Below, piece by piece: positions 32,508-39,599 of a DNA stretch of 64,000 bases. How positions within the stretch are numbered: the stretch's first letter is position 1; every line of letters begins with the position of its first letter. This DNA is from Caccousia sp900752115 (GTDB lineage: Bacteria > Bacillota > Clostridia > Oscillospirales > Acutalibacteraceae). The stretch spans positions 1-64,000 of the forward strand of contig CABRNB010000002.1 of assembly GCA_902472225.1 (NCBI GenBank), read 5' to 3'. The notes below the pieces were generated by a model. The model was not told where the DNA came from and searched no databases. It worked only from the letters and a program-made list of their open reading frames with translations. The position numbers and the translations under genes are program-made.

Positions 32508-34311
32508 TGTGGATGAAACCCTGGAAGCCCCTCTTAATTTTAAAAACCTGAAGAAGGTCATGGTTTATGTGGCGCGCTGCAAGGGCCGGATGCTGTCGGC
32601 GCTTCTGCTCAGCGGCGTGGGAAGTGTCATTGGCCTGACCGGTCCGATGCTGATTCAGTATGCCATGGATTATTCGATCCCTCAGGGAAATGTGGATCAG
32701 TTGATAAAACTTTCTATTCTGCTTGGCGTCACCATTTTGATCAATGTGCTTTTTACGGCGATCCGACGTATTGTTGTGGCTCAGGCGGCGCAGACGATGG
32801 TGCATGATATCCGCAGGGATTTGTTTGCACATCTTCAGGTCCTCCCGTTTTCCTATTATGACAACCGGCCTCATGGCAAAATTCTCGTGCGTATCGTACA
32901 CTATGTGAACAATGTCTCGGATGTTTTGTCAAACGGTCTTCTTGATTTCATTATTGAGATCATCAATATTATCTTTATCATTATTTTTATGTTCCAGGTG
33001 AGTGTGCCCCTGGCAACTGTGACGGTCGCCGGTCTGCCTGTTCTCATTGTCTTTATCCTCCTGATTAAGCCAAAGCAGAGAAGGGCATACCAGCAGGTTT
33101 CGAACAAGAATTCCAATTTGAATGCATATGTGCAGGAGTCGATTGAAGGAGTGAAAGTGACACAGGCCTTCAACCGTCAGGAAACAAATCTGGGAATTCT
33201 GGATCGGCTGATTGAGGAACGCCGTAAGGCTTGGATGCGTACGATTTACATTTCGAACTCTGTTTGGTTTTCAACGGAGACGATTTCGCAGATTGTATTT
33301 TCTCTCGTTTACATCGTAGGTGCGTACATGCTCCATCCAATGGCTTCTTTCGGTGTTTTGCTTGCAATGGGAACCTATGCGTCGAAATTCTGGCAGCCGA
33401 TTGTCAACCTGGCGAATATCTATAATAAGTTTATCGACGCGATGGCTTATCTGGAGCGTATTTTTGAAACCATGAATGAGCCTCCCGTAATCGAGGATCG
33501 CCCCGGCGCCATTGAGCTTCCGCCGATCACCGGACGTGTGGAGTTTGATCATGTGAATTTTGGTTATGAACCGGGCCAGAAGATTCTGCGTGATGTCAGT
33601 TTTACCGCTGAACCTGGGGAAAGCATCGCAATTGTTGGTCCGACCGGCGCGGGCAAGACAACAATTGTAAATCTGATTAGCCGTTTCTATAATATTGAAG
33701 AGGGCGCTGTTTTGATCGACGGTCACAGTGTTATGGATGTGACACTGCATTCTCTTCGCAGTCAGATGGGCATTATGCTGCAGGACAGCTTTGTGTTTTC
33801 CGGTACTATTGCTGATAACATTCGTTACGGCAGACTGGACGCGAGCGATGCGGATATTGTTCGTGTATCCAAGCTTTTGTGTGCAGATGAATTCATTCAG
33901 AAGCTTCCCCATGGATATGATACGGAGGTTAAGGAACGAGGCGGCGGATTGTCACAGGGACAGAAGCAGTTGATCGCTTTTGCCCGTACGCTGCTGGCGG
34001 ATCCGAAAATCCTGGTTCTGGATGAGGCAACATCGTCTATTGACACTTCGACGGAACAGCTGCTCCAGAGGGGAATCAACCTCCTTCTCCAGGGCAGAAC
34101 CTCCTTTATTATAGCACACCGTCTTTCGACCATCCGCAGCTGTACACGAATCATGTATATTGACGGCGGCGAGATTAAGGAAGCCGGTTCGCATGACGAG
34201 TTGATGGCGAAAAAGGGCTACTACTATAATCTTTATATGGCTCAGTACCGCGCGGAGCCGGAAGAAGAGACAATGCCTGTGCCTGCAGCAGGCGAGGTTT
34301 CTCCGGCATAA
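32488..34311 (+). CDS. Heterodimeric ABC exporter, half with canonical Walker motifs
   Basis: 607 residues: membrane domain (about 30-340) and nucleotide-binding domain (about 365-595). Walker A GPTGAGKTT, Walker B ILVLDEATSSID with catalytic Glu and IIAHRLSTI are canonical; the signature is altered (GLSQGQKQL). That fits one intact and one degenerate composite site in the dimer. A TTG at 32488 (MARNRFDVDE) is chosen with AGGAGG 9 nt upstream; a GTG at 32479 touches that site. A long N-terminal tail precedes helix 1. Confidence 0.93.
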   Translation: MARNRFDVDETLEAPLNFKNLKKVMVYVARCKGRMLSALLLSGVGSVIGLTGPMLIQYAMDYSIPQGNVDQLIKLSILLGVTILINVLFTAIRRIVVAQAAQTMVHDIRRDLFAHLQVLPFSYYDNRPHGKILVRIVHYVNNVSDVLSNGLLDFIIEIINIIFIIIFMFQVSVPLATVTVAGLPVLIVFILLIKPKQRRAYQQVSNKNSNLNAYVQESIEGVKVTQAFNRQETNLGILDRLIEERRKAWMRTIYISNSVWFSTETISQIVFSLVYIVGAYMLHPMASFGVLLAMGTYASKFWQPIVNLANIYNKFIDAMAYLERIFETMNEPPVIEDRPGAIELPPITGRVEFDHVNFGYEPGQKILRDVSFTAEPGESIAIVGPTGAGKTTIVNLISRFYNIEEGAVLIDGHSVMDVTLHSLRSQMGIMLQDSFVFSGTIADNIRYGRLDASDADIVRVSKLLCADEFIQKLPHGYDTEVKERGGGLSQGQKQLIAFARTLLADPKILVLDEATSSIDTSTEQLLQRGINLLLQGRTSFIIAHRLSTIRSCTRIMYIDGGEIKEAGSHDELMAKKGYYYNLYMAQYRAEPEEETMPVPAAGEVSPA

Positions 34312-34326
34312 AGTGTAATGGGACAG

Positions 34327-34368
34327 AAAAGAGAGGGGAAACGCAGGGATGCGCTTCCCCTCTCTTTT
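34327..34368 (+). terminator. Intrinsic terminator after the ABC exporter
   Basis: Perfect 14-bp stem, AAAAGAGAGGGGAA with TTCCCCTCTCTTTT, followed by ACTTTTG. A small inner GCGC pairing extends it. Confidence 0.85.
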
Positions 34369-34511
34369 ACTTTTGCGTGCCTTATGAGCGTTAAGTCTTT
34401 CCTCCCCATGGTATTCCGAAGGCTCTCGAGGAGAAAAGGCCTTTTCTGCGTCGTGTCAGAATCTGAGTGTCTCTTTGATGTGATAGATTTTGCCCGGATT
34501 TTGTGAATGAC

Positions 34512-34550
34512 TGTGCTCTTGATGTGAAAAATATTCACATCAAGAGCACA
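34512..34550. repeat. Perfect 17-bp inverted repeat
   Basis: TGTGCTCTTGATGTGAA at 34512-34528 and its exact complement at 34534-34550 around AAATA. No T-tract follows on either strand, so it is not a standard terminator. It lies downstream of the DUF3795-like gene. Confidence 0.7.
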
Positions 34551-34720
34551 CAAATCCCTTGGCATACGGGATAAAATCCGCTTTTTGTTCCTCTTCAAAC
34601 CATGATGACTGGCAATCGCGGTGTTCTGTCAACACAATGCGAAAAGCTGCCGCAGGTTTTCCAAAGACAACTCGGACAGAGGCTTTGACGCAGGCTTCGG
34701 CGCACTTTCTGATGTAACGG
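34551..34720 (-). other. Region after the DUF3795-like gene with a doubtful short frame
   Basis: A 74-codon minus-strand frame at 34540-34764 (MHACLNPNPPLVLYDRYIRK) overlaps the preceding gene by 44 nt and runs into the inverted repeat. It has no convincing ribosome binding site. It could be the remnant of a second gene; support is weak. Confidence 0.25.
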
Positions 34721-35152
34721 TCATAGAGAACAAGTGGGGGATTCGGATTCAGACAGGCATGCAAGAGCTTCTTCGAGGCGTGTTCCGCTCAAAATGTAAT
34801 CAATCAACTCTTCAGGCTCGTCAAAGTCGTCGTAATCGCCGGAAATCCCATTTCGATGATAGACAATTCCGTTCTTCTCGTTTTCTTCCAGGCAATTGAG
34901 AAGTTCTTCCTCGCCATACCGTTGAATGAAAAGGGTAAAGGTGTACGGCTTGATCTTACTGAGCATCCCTTTCCGGCACATTTGGGTCTCGCATTCATAG
35001 CAATGCCCTAATCCGTGTTCCAAGGAGCATTCTCTGTTCTCACACGACTCTTTGTCCGGACAGTTCCCGGAGCCACAGCCGGCGCAGACAGCGTTTTCAG
35101 AGCAGAGACAGCAGGCAAGGCCACATCGTGCGATACCAAGTTCTCGTTTCAT
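34721..35152 (-). CDS. Cys-rich DUF3795-like protein
   Basis: 143 residues. The first 62 hold twelve Cys in DUF3795-like spacing (GIARCGLACCLCSENAVCAG, CPDKESCENRECSLEHG, HCYECETQMC), likely binding zinc or an iron-sulfur cluster. The rest is a helical acidic domain (IQRYGEEELLNCLEENEKNG). ATG after CGGAGG. AT-rich gene and surroundings. Function unknown; the family is widespread in anaerobes. Confidence 0.78.
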   Translation of the reverse strand: MKRELGIARCGLACCLCSENAVCAGCGSGNCPDKESCENRECSLEHGLGHCYECETQMCRKGMLSKIKPYTFTLFIQRYGEEELLNCLEENEKNGIVYHRNGISGDYDDFDEPEELIDYILSGTRLEEALACLSESESPTCSL

Positions 35153-35460
35153 AAGAAAAGCCTCCGTTTGTAGTATTTTATTGTATTTCCATCATATCAC
35201 ATAAAGTCAAAAAGTACAACGGAAGAAAGACATAAAACGACAAAAACAGATTATTTGCTATTTTTTTATCTTTGTTTTTGTTATGAAAGAAAAATGTTGC
35301 GGAAATATCTTTTGAAGAATAGCAGGAGAAATGTTCCTTTGGTGTTTTTTTCAAGATCCTTTTTTAAAGGATCTTGCCAAAAATATTGCTTACCGGAAAC
35401 ATCCAAATTCTAAATATTTGTTTGTTTAACGCAGATGCAGTCTGTATAGAGGACGTAAAA
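35153..35460. other. AT-rich intergenic DNA with one strong hairpin
   Basis: No gene. CAAGATCCTT and AAGGATCTTG form a perfect hairpin at about 35352-35376, without a T run after it on either strand. A possible weak minus-strand promoter for the DUF3795-like gene lies near 35170-35200 but was not convincing. Confidence 0.4.
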
Positions 35461-35700
35461 TTTGGTGTTCTCCCCGGTGGGGGAGCAGCACTGGTCTCTG
35501 TTCCCAATTCGATCGATGTCTTACTGCGTGCTACCGGTATTTGATACCTGGAGCCGCAGACGGTGCCCGGCTCTGTCTGCGGCGGCGTGGCCGCCTTGCC
35601 AATCGCCGACCGCTGCGCCTGAGATTTCTTCCTTGTTCCGCCGCAGGCGGCGGTCGAAATCTCAGCCCGCGCCGGACCCGGCGCTCGGGTTCAAAGCAAA
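35461..35700. ncRNA. GC-rich, highly foldable island, candidate structured RNA
   Basis: About 240 bp of GC-rich sequence inside AT-rich DNA and without a credible gene. Stems seen on either strand: CTCCCC/GGGGAG (about 35472-35486), GGTAT/ATACC (about 35539-35551), GCAGAC/GTCTGC (about 35556-35580), CCGCCG/CGGCGG, a two-part hairpin with outer arms CTGAGATTTC/GAAATCTCAG around an inner CCGCCG/CGGCGG (about 35618-35664), and GCGCCGG/CCGGCGC. Strand is uncertain; a minus-strand transcript would continue from the tRNA-Ser genes past their terminator. Does not match a structured RNA I can name. Confidence 0.35.
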
Positions 35701-35737
35701 AAATAAAGCAGCTGCACAAAATACAGCTGCTTTATTT
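35701..35737 (-). terminator. Terminator of the tRNA-Ser pair
   Basis: AAATAAAGCAGCTG and CAGCTGCTTTATTT, a perfect 14-bp stem; on the minus strand a long T-rich tail follows (TTTATTTTTTG). The stem starts at the encoded CCA end of the tRNA. Confidence 0.85.
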
Positions 35738-35826
35738 GGCGGAGAAAGAGGGATTTGAACCCTCGCGCCGGTTACCCGACCTACTCCCTTAGCAGGGGAG
35801 CCCCTTCACCACTTGGGTATTTCTCC
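35737..35826 (-). tRNA. tRNA-Ser(GCT)
   Basis: 90-nt class II tRNA with encoded CCA. Acceptor GGAGAAA pairs with TTTCTCC, the anticodon loop CTGCTAA gives GCT between TCCCC and GGGGA-type arms, the variable arm is long as in serine tRNAs, and the T arm reads GGTTCAAATCC. Reads AGC/AGT codons. Confidence 0.93.
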
Positions 35827-35877
35827 AAACGGTAAATTCATCTATCCATATCAAGTTGTATAAACAGAATCATCGAT

Positions 35878-35901
35878 TCAAAACACGCGAGCGTGTTTTG
35901 A
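35878..35901. repeat. Perfect hairpin between the two tRNA genes
   Basis: TCAAAACACGC and GCGTGTTTTGA, 11-bp arms with a 2-nt centre. Possibly a processing signal or weak terminator between the tRNA-Ser genes. Confidence 0.5.
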
Positions 35902-35906
35902 AAATG

Positions 35907-35995
35907 TGGCGGAGAGGAAGAGATTCGAACTCTTGGTCCCTTGCGAGATCACTGGTTTTCAAGACCAGCTCCATAAACCACTCGGACACCTCTCC
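35907..35995 (-). tRNA. tRNA-Ser(TGA)
   Basis: 89-nt class II tRNA with encoded CCA. Acceptor GGAGAGG/CCTCTCC, anticodon stem-loop CTGGT-CTTGAAA-ACCAG gives TGA, long variable arm, T arm GAGTTCGAATCTC. Reads TCA and related codons. Transcribed first in the pair, from the promoter at 36022-36050. Confidence 0.93.
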
Positions 35996-36021
35996 ACAAC
36001 TTCCTCAGTGCAACGATGATT

Positions 36022-36050
36022 ATTATAAAGGATTCTGTTTGAATTGTCAA
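36022..36050 (-). promoter_or_regulatory. Consensus promoter of the tRNA-Ser genes
   Basis: Minus strand TTGACA (36045-36050), 17-nt spacer, TATAAT (36022-36027): both hexamers perfect. The predicted start lies about 20 nt before the tRNA-Ser(TGA) 5' end. Confidence 0.85.
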
Positions 36051-36355
36051 CACCTTTTTTAAACTTTACCAAAATCAAGAAACCCGGCTGCGGGCCTGTC
36101 CAAGCAGAGATTCTTCCTGTATAATAGAGCAGGAAAAAGAGTGAATTACAATCGCGGACCACGCTTTGCTATACCTATTATATTATATCAATCTGTTTGA
36201 AAAAACAGTTTTGCGCAAAAAGGTTTCCCATTTTTAGATGCAGGTTCCTATGACAGAGAAGATGCAAACTTTTTCGATTCGCCTGCAGAAAGGATGGGCA
36301 GCAGGCTGCGCATAATTTCTTTCCTTGCGGGGAAGAGAGCCAGTTGACAGAATTT
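36051..36355. other. Intergenic region before the two-component genes
   Basis: No gene supported. A TATAAT at 36120-36125 exists with a poor -35, and a TTGACA at 36344-36349 without a matching -10. Confidence 0.4.
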
Positions 36356-36388
36356 TGTAAGAATTTCATTGACCTGTCTGTAAGAATT
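36356..36388 (+). promoter_or_regulatory. Direct repeats upstream of the response regulator gene
   Basis: TGTAAGAATT occurs twice, at 36356-36365 and 36379-36388, start to start 23 nt. Tandem half-sites of this kind are typical for OmpR/PhoB-family regulators, so self-regulation by the gene at 36431 is likely. A TTGACC lies between them. Confidence 0.55.
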
Positions 36389-36430
36389 GAGCGATAGGAT
36401 AGAAGCACAGGAAAGAGGAGGATTGAAATC

Positions 36431-37129
36431 GTGAAGGAATGCGTTTTGGTAGCGGATGACGACCGTGAGATTGTGGCTGCAATCGCGATTTTGCTGGAGA
36501 AAGAGGGGTATGAGGTTCTCAAGGCATACGACGGTTTGCAGGCACTTGCGCTGGCTGCGGAAAACCGGGTACAGCTTTTGATTGTGGATGTAATGATGCC
36601 CAAAATGGACGGCTTGTCTGCCGTGATGAAGCTTCGGGAGAAGAGAAATATTCCGATCATTGTGCTTTCTGCAAAGAGCGAAGATTCGGACAAAATTCTC
36701 GGACTCTCCATTGGCGCGGACGACTATGTGACAAAACCGTTTCATCCGCAGGAGCTGGCGGCCCGTGTGCGCTCGCAGCTGCGCCGTTATAACAGCCTCG
36801 GCGATGCCCGCTCTGCCGGAGAACGCAATCTTATCCGTACCGGGAGGCTCTCCTACCATACGGAGGAACGCTGCCTTTATGCCGATGGGGAACCTGTACG
36901 GTTGACTGCGACAGAAACCGGTATTGTGGACCTGCTTATGCGCAATTTGGGCCGTATTTTTCCGGCAGAGGAAATCTATCGCCGCGTATGGGAGGGGGAG
37001 GCGTACGCCGCTGAAAATACAGTCATGGTACATATTCGCCGCATCCGAGAAAAGATCGAAATCAATCCCAAAGAGCCTGAATACTTAAAGGTGGTGTGGG
37101 GAATTGGATACAAAATTGAAAAAAGGTAG
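36431..37129 (+). CDS. OmpR/PhoB-family response regulator (VanR-like)
   Basis: 232 residues: receiver domain (1-118) with acidic pocket DDD, phospho-Asp in LLIVDVMMP, Thr/Ser in VLSAKS and Lys in VTKPF; C-terminal winged helix (about 135-230) ending YLKVVWGIGYKIEK. GTG start at 36431 after GAGGAGG. Overlaps the histidine kinase gene by 26 nt. The direct repeats at 36356-36388 are probable autoregulatory sites. Confidence 0.94.
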   Translation: MKECVLVADDDREIVAAIAILLEKEGYEVLKAYDGLQALALAAENRVQLLIVDVMMPKMDGLSAVMKLREKRNIPIIVLSAKSEDSDKILGLSIGADDYVTKPFHPQELAARVRSQLRRYNSLGDARSAGERNLIRTGRLSYHTEERCLYADGEPVRLTATETGIVDLLMRNLGRIFPAEEIYRRVWEGEAYAAENTVMVHIRRIREKIEINPKEPEYLKVVWGIGYKIEKR

Positions 37130-39296
37130 GCCTATTCTGTCATTTCTCAGTCTGTTTCTGGGGCTGCATCTGGCAGTGGGCTGCGTGGCCGCGGCTTTGC
37201 TTTTTGTGCCGCAGCTGGGTGGGCTCTCTGCCTATTGGACACTGTTGAGCGAGGAGGATTACCAGGAGACGCAATCCTTCCGCAGTACGGTGGAGGAATG
37301 CCTCTACCAAGCGCTGCGGACCGCTTCTCTAGAGGGGAAGGAGGGACCGCTTGAGCCATGGGAAAACTACACGATGCCAGAATCGCCGAATCTGCTCTAT
37401 CTCCTGCGCTTCGACGGCCAGGAGGCGGGCCGCAGCAGCGGGGAGACTTTCCCCGTGGAGGACAGCACGCCCGTCTTCCCGGAGGCGTTCAACTTCATTC
37501 TGCACTTCGACGGCAGCACCGTCACCCTCACAAAGGACGGCGAGGCGCTTGACGTCTATGGCGATGGTTACTTCACAGCAGACAGCCTCTGGGAGCTGCC
37601 CGGCTACCGCAACAACGGGGACACCTTCTTTTCCGGTTTGGACGCGGATCTCGTTTCCCGCTGCGAGGTGTGGCTGGCCGTGCGCAGGGAGCCCATCGAC
37701 GTGCCCGGCTACGATCCGATCGCTTGGCTGCCGAAGCAGCGGCAGCTTCTCCTCGCGCAGTTTGCCGCTTGGCTGGCGGCGGCGCTGGCAGCCGCGGGCC
37801 TGCTTCTCTGCTGGGGGCTGCGCAGAGAGGCACGGGAGCGTTTCTGGGCAGGACTGGTCCGGTGCACGGGCAAAATCTGGTTTGAGTGGAAGCTGCTCGT
37901 CTTTCTGGGGAGTCTGTGCGCCTTTCTCTTCGGTTGCGGAGTGGCGCTGCGCTATCCGTGGGGAGATGGTCTGATTGTGCTGGCCGTGACGGCGGACATT
38001 TTCTTCTGGGTGCTGCTCGTGTTCCGGGCAGACCTGCGCCGCAACCCGCAGGCCCGCCGTCATAGCGGCGTGGCGGCATTGGCGCGGCGGCAGGCGCGCA
38101 GACGGGCGCTGCTTCCTTTCCAGAAGAGAATGCTTCGTTACGGGCCGGGCGTTCTGTGTGGAATTCTGTGCTATCTTTTCCTCCTGTGTTTGCTGCTTTT
38201 GGCTCTGCATGAGGGAGGGATGTTTCTAGCTTTCCCCATGACCGGCTGCTTTTTCTATCTTTGGTTCCGCGCACGCAAAAAATATACCGTTACGGTGGAG
38301 GAGACGGGCGCTCTTCTGGAGCGGATCGGAGCGATTAGCCGGGGGGAAACTCTGCCGCCGCTTCAGCTGAGCTCCGATTCCGATCTTTCCGCGGCAGCCA
38401 ATCAACTCAATACGATTGAATCCGGGATACGGACGGCAGTAGAAAAGCAGGTGAAGAGTGAACGGATGAAGGTGGAACTCATCTCCAATGTCTCTCACGA
38501 TTTGAAGACGCCTCTGACTTCCATCATCAGCTACACACAACTGCTGCTGGAGGAAGATTTGCCGCCCGCTGCCCGCGATTACGCGCAGATTCTTGCGCAG
38601 AAAGCGGAGCGGCTGAGCCACATGGTGCAGGATGTTTTTGAGGTCAGCAAGGCTGCGACAGGGAATTTGAAGATGCAGAGCGAGCAAATCGATCTGTGCA
38701 AACTGATTCGTCAAACTATGGCGGATATGGAGGAAAAACTCAGCGAATCGAGGCTTTCGTTCCGTGTTTTTCTCAGCCCCGAGCCCGTCTTTATCTGTGC
38801 AGACGGGCAAAAGCTCTACCGTGTGTTTCAGAACCTTCTGGAAAACGTATTGCGGTATTCCCTGGAGGGAACACGTGTTTATCTGCGTCAGGAAACAACG
38901 CCGGACAGAACCGTGGTGACGATCAAGAATATTTCCAGAGAGGAGTTTCCGGCAGGGGTCGATCTTACGGAGCGCTTTGTGCGCGGTGACGAGAGCCGTA
39001 CCGACGGCGGCAGCGGACTCGGACTCTCTATCGCGAAAAGTTTTACGGAGGCATGCGGGGGCTGCTTCTCGGTGGAAACGGAAGGGGATTTGTTTACTGC
39101 TGTGGTGTCTTTCCCTGTGGTTTGGATCAGGCCGGATCCTGTTTCGGAGGAGGAAGATGATTTGACGGATGTGCCCTCGCAGGATGGGGACGTACAAACA
39201 GAGCCCGCTTTAACGAACGATGGAATGCAGCGGAATCCCCCTTCAGAGGGAAACGATCCGTTTGAAGCGCCTCCGATACTTTTGCCGAAAGAATAA
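37104..39296 (+). CDS. Sensor histidine kinase
   Basis: 730 residues. A TTG start at 37104 after GTGGGG gives MDTKLKKGRPILSFLSLFLG. One N-terminal transmembrane helix, an extracellular domain of about 170 residues, then five hydrophobic segments (about 210-395), a cytoplasmic HAMP-like link, the DHp domain with phospho-His in VSHDLKTPLTSI, and a catalytic domain with N box (FQNLLENVLRYS) and G2 box (GGSGLGLSIAKSF). A disordered acidic/Pro tail of about 60 residues follows. The many helices between sensor and kinase resemble cell-envelope sensors. Cognate to the regulator upstream. Confidence 0.9.
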   Translation: MDTKLKKGRPILSFLSLFLGLHLAVGCVAAALLFVPQLGGLSAYWTLLSEEDYQETQSFRSTVEECLYQALRTASLEGKEGPLEPWENYTMPESPNLLYLLRFDGQEAGRSSGETFPVEDSTPVFPEAFNFILHFDGSTVTLTKDGEALDVYGDGYFTADSLWELPGYRNNGDTFFSGLDADLVSRCEVWLAVRREPIDVPGYDPIAWLPKQRQLLLAQFAAWLAAALAAAGLLLCWGLRREARERFWAGLVRCTGKIWFEWKLLVFLGSLCAFLFGCGVALRYPWGDGLIVLAVTADIFFWVLLVFRADLRRNPQARRHSGVAALARRQARRRALLPFQKRMLRYGPGVLCGILCYLFLLCLLLLALHEGGMFLAFPMTGCFFYLWFRARKKYTVTVEETGALLERIGAISRGETLPPLQLSSDSDLSAAANQLNTIESGIRTAVEKQVKSERMKVELISNVSHDLKTPLTSIISYTQLLLEEDLPPAARDYAQILAQKAERLSHMVQDVFEVSKAATGNLKMQSEQIDLCKLIRQTMADMEEKLSESRLSFRVFLSPEPVFICADGQKLYRVFQNLLENVLRYSLEGTRVYLRQETTPDRTVVTIKNISREEFPAGVDLTERFVRGDESRTDGGSGLGLSIAKSFTEACGGCFSVETEGDLFTAVVSFPVVWIRPDPVSEEEDDLTDVPSQDGDVQTEPALTNDGMQRNPPSEGNDPFEAPPILLPKE

Positions 39297-39317
39297 CAAA
39301 ATTCTCTCTTATAGCCA

Positions 39318-39360
39318 GGCCGGACTCAGAATGCTGTTTGCATCTGAGCCCGGCCTCTTT
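39318..39360 (+). terminator. Intrinsic terminator after the kinase gene
   Basis: GGCCGGACTCAGA pairs with TCTGAGCCCGGCC (one mismatch) and is followed by TCTTTTTA. Confidence 0.85.
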
Positions 39361-39467
39361 TTATAGCCTGCTTTGCAGGCGTTTCTATGGCTGGCTCTCT
39401 TAAGTTCTTTCCTTCCTTTTCCTTCATAAGAAACTGGAAGGAACCTCTTCTCTCAGTGCGTTGTTTG

Positions 39468-39476
39468 TGCTATAAT
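39468..39476 (+). promoter_or_regulatory. Extended -10 promoter of fhs
   Basis: TGCTATAAT at 39468-39476, an extended -10 with a weak -35. Leaves a leader of about 115 nt before the start codon. Confidence 0.5.
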
Positions 39477-39482
39477 GGGGAC

Positions 39483-39599
39483 AGTGTGACCAGCTTCCGG
39501 ATCAGGGAGAAGATCAAACCTGCCGGGAAGCGGAGTACAGCGACGGGCGGAAGAGACAGCAAGCCGCTCTCGACGGAGAAACGGAGGATGAAGGAAAGA
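39483..39599 (+). other. GC-rich leader of fhs
   Basis: Contains GCCGGGAAGCGGAG and AAGCCGCTCTCGACGG, which faintly recall the ZTP (pfl) riboswitch core CCGGGGAGC and GCCGCCUGGGC but deviate at key positions. No gene. Confidence 0.25.

Noticed and set aside
35352..35376. CAAGATCCTT hairpin considered as a terminator
   Set aside because: The stem is perfect but no T run follows on either strand; only noted as a hairpin.
35462..35758. 98-codon frame in the GC-rich island near the tRNAs
   Set aside because: Arg/Pro/Ala-rich, ends inside tRNA-Ser(GCT), no ribosome binding site; explained better by structured noncoding DNA.
36097..36125. Plus-strand TATAAT at 36120 as promoter of the response regulator
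   Set aside because: The -35 at the right distance (TGTCCA) is poor, and the site is about 300 nt from the gene.
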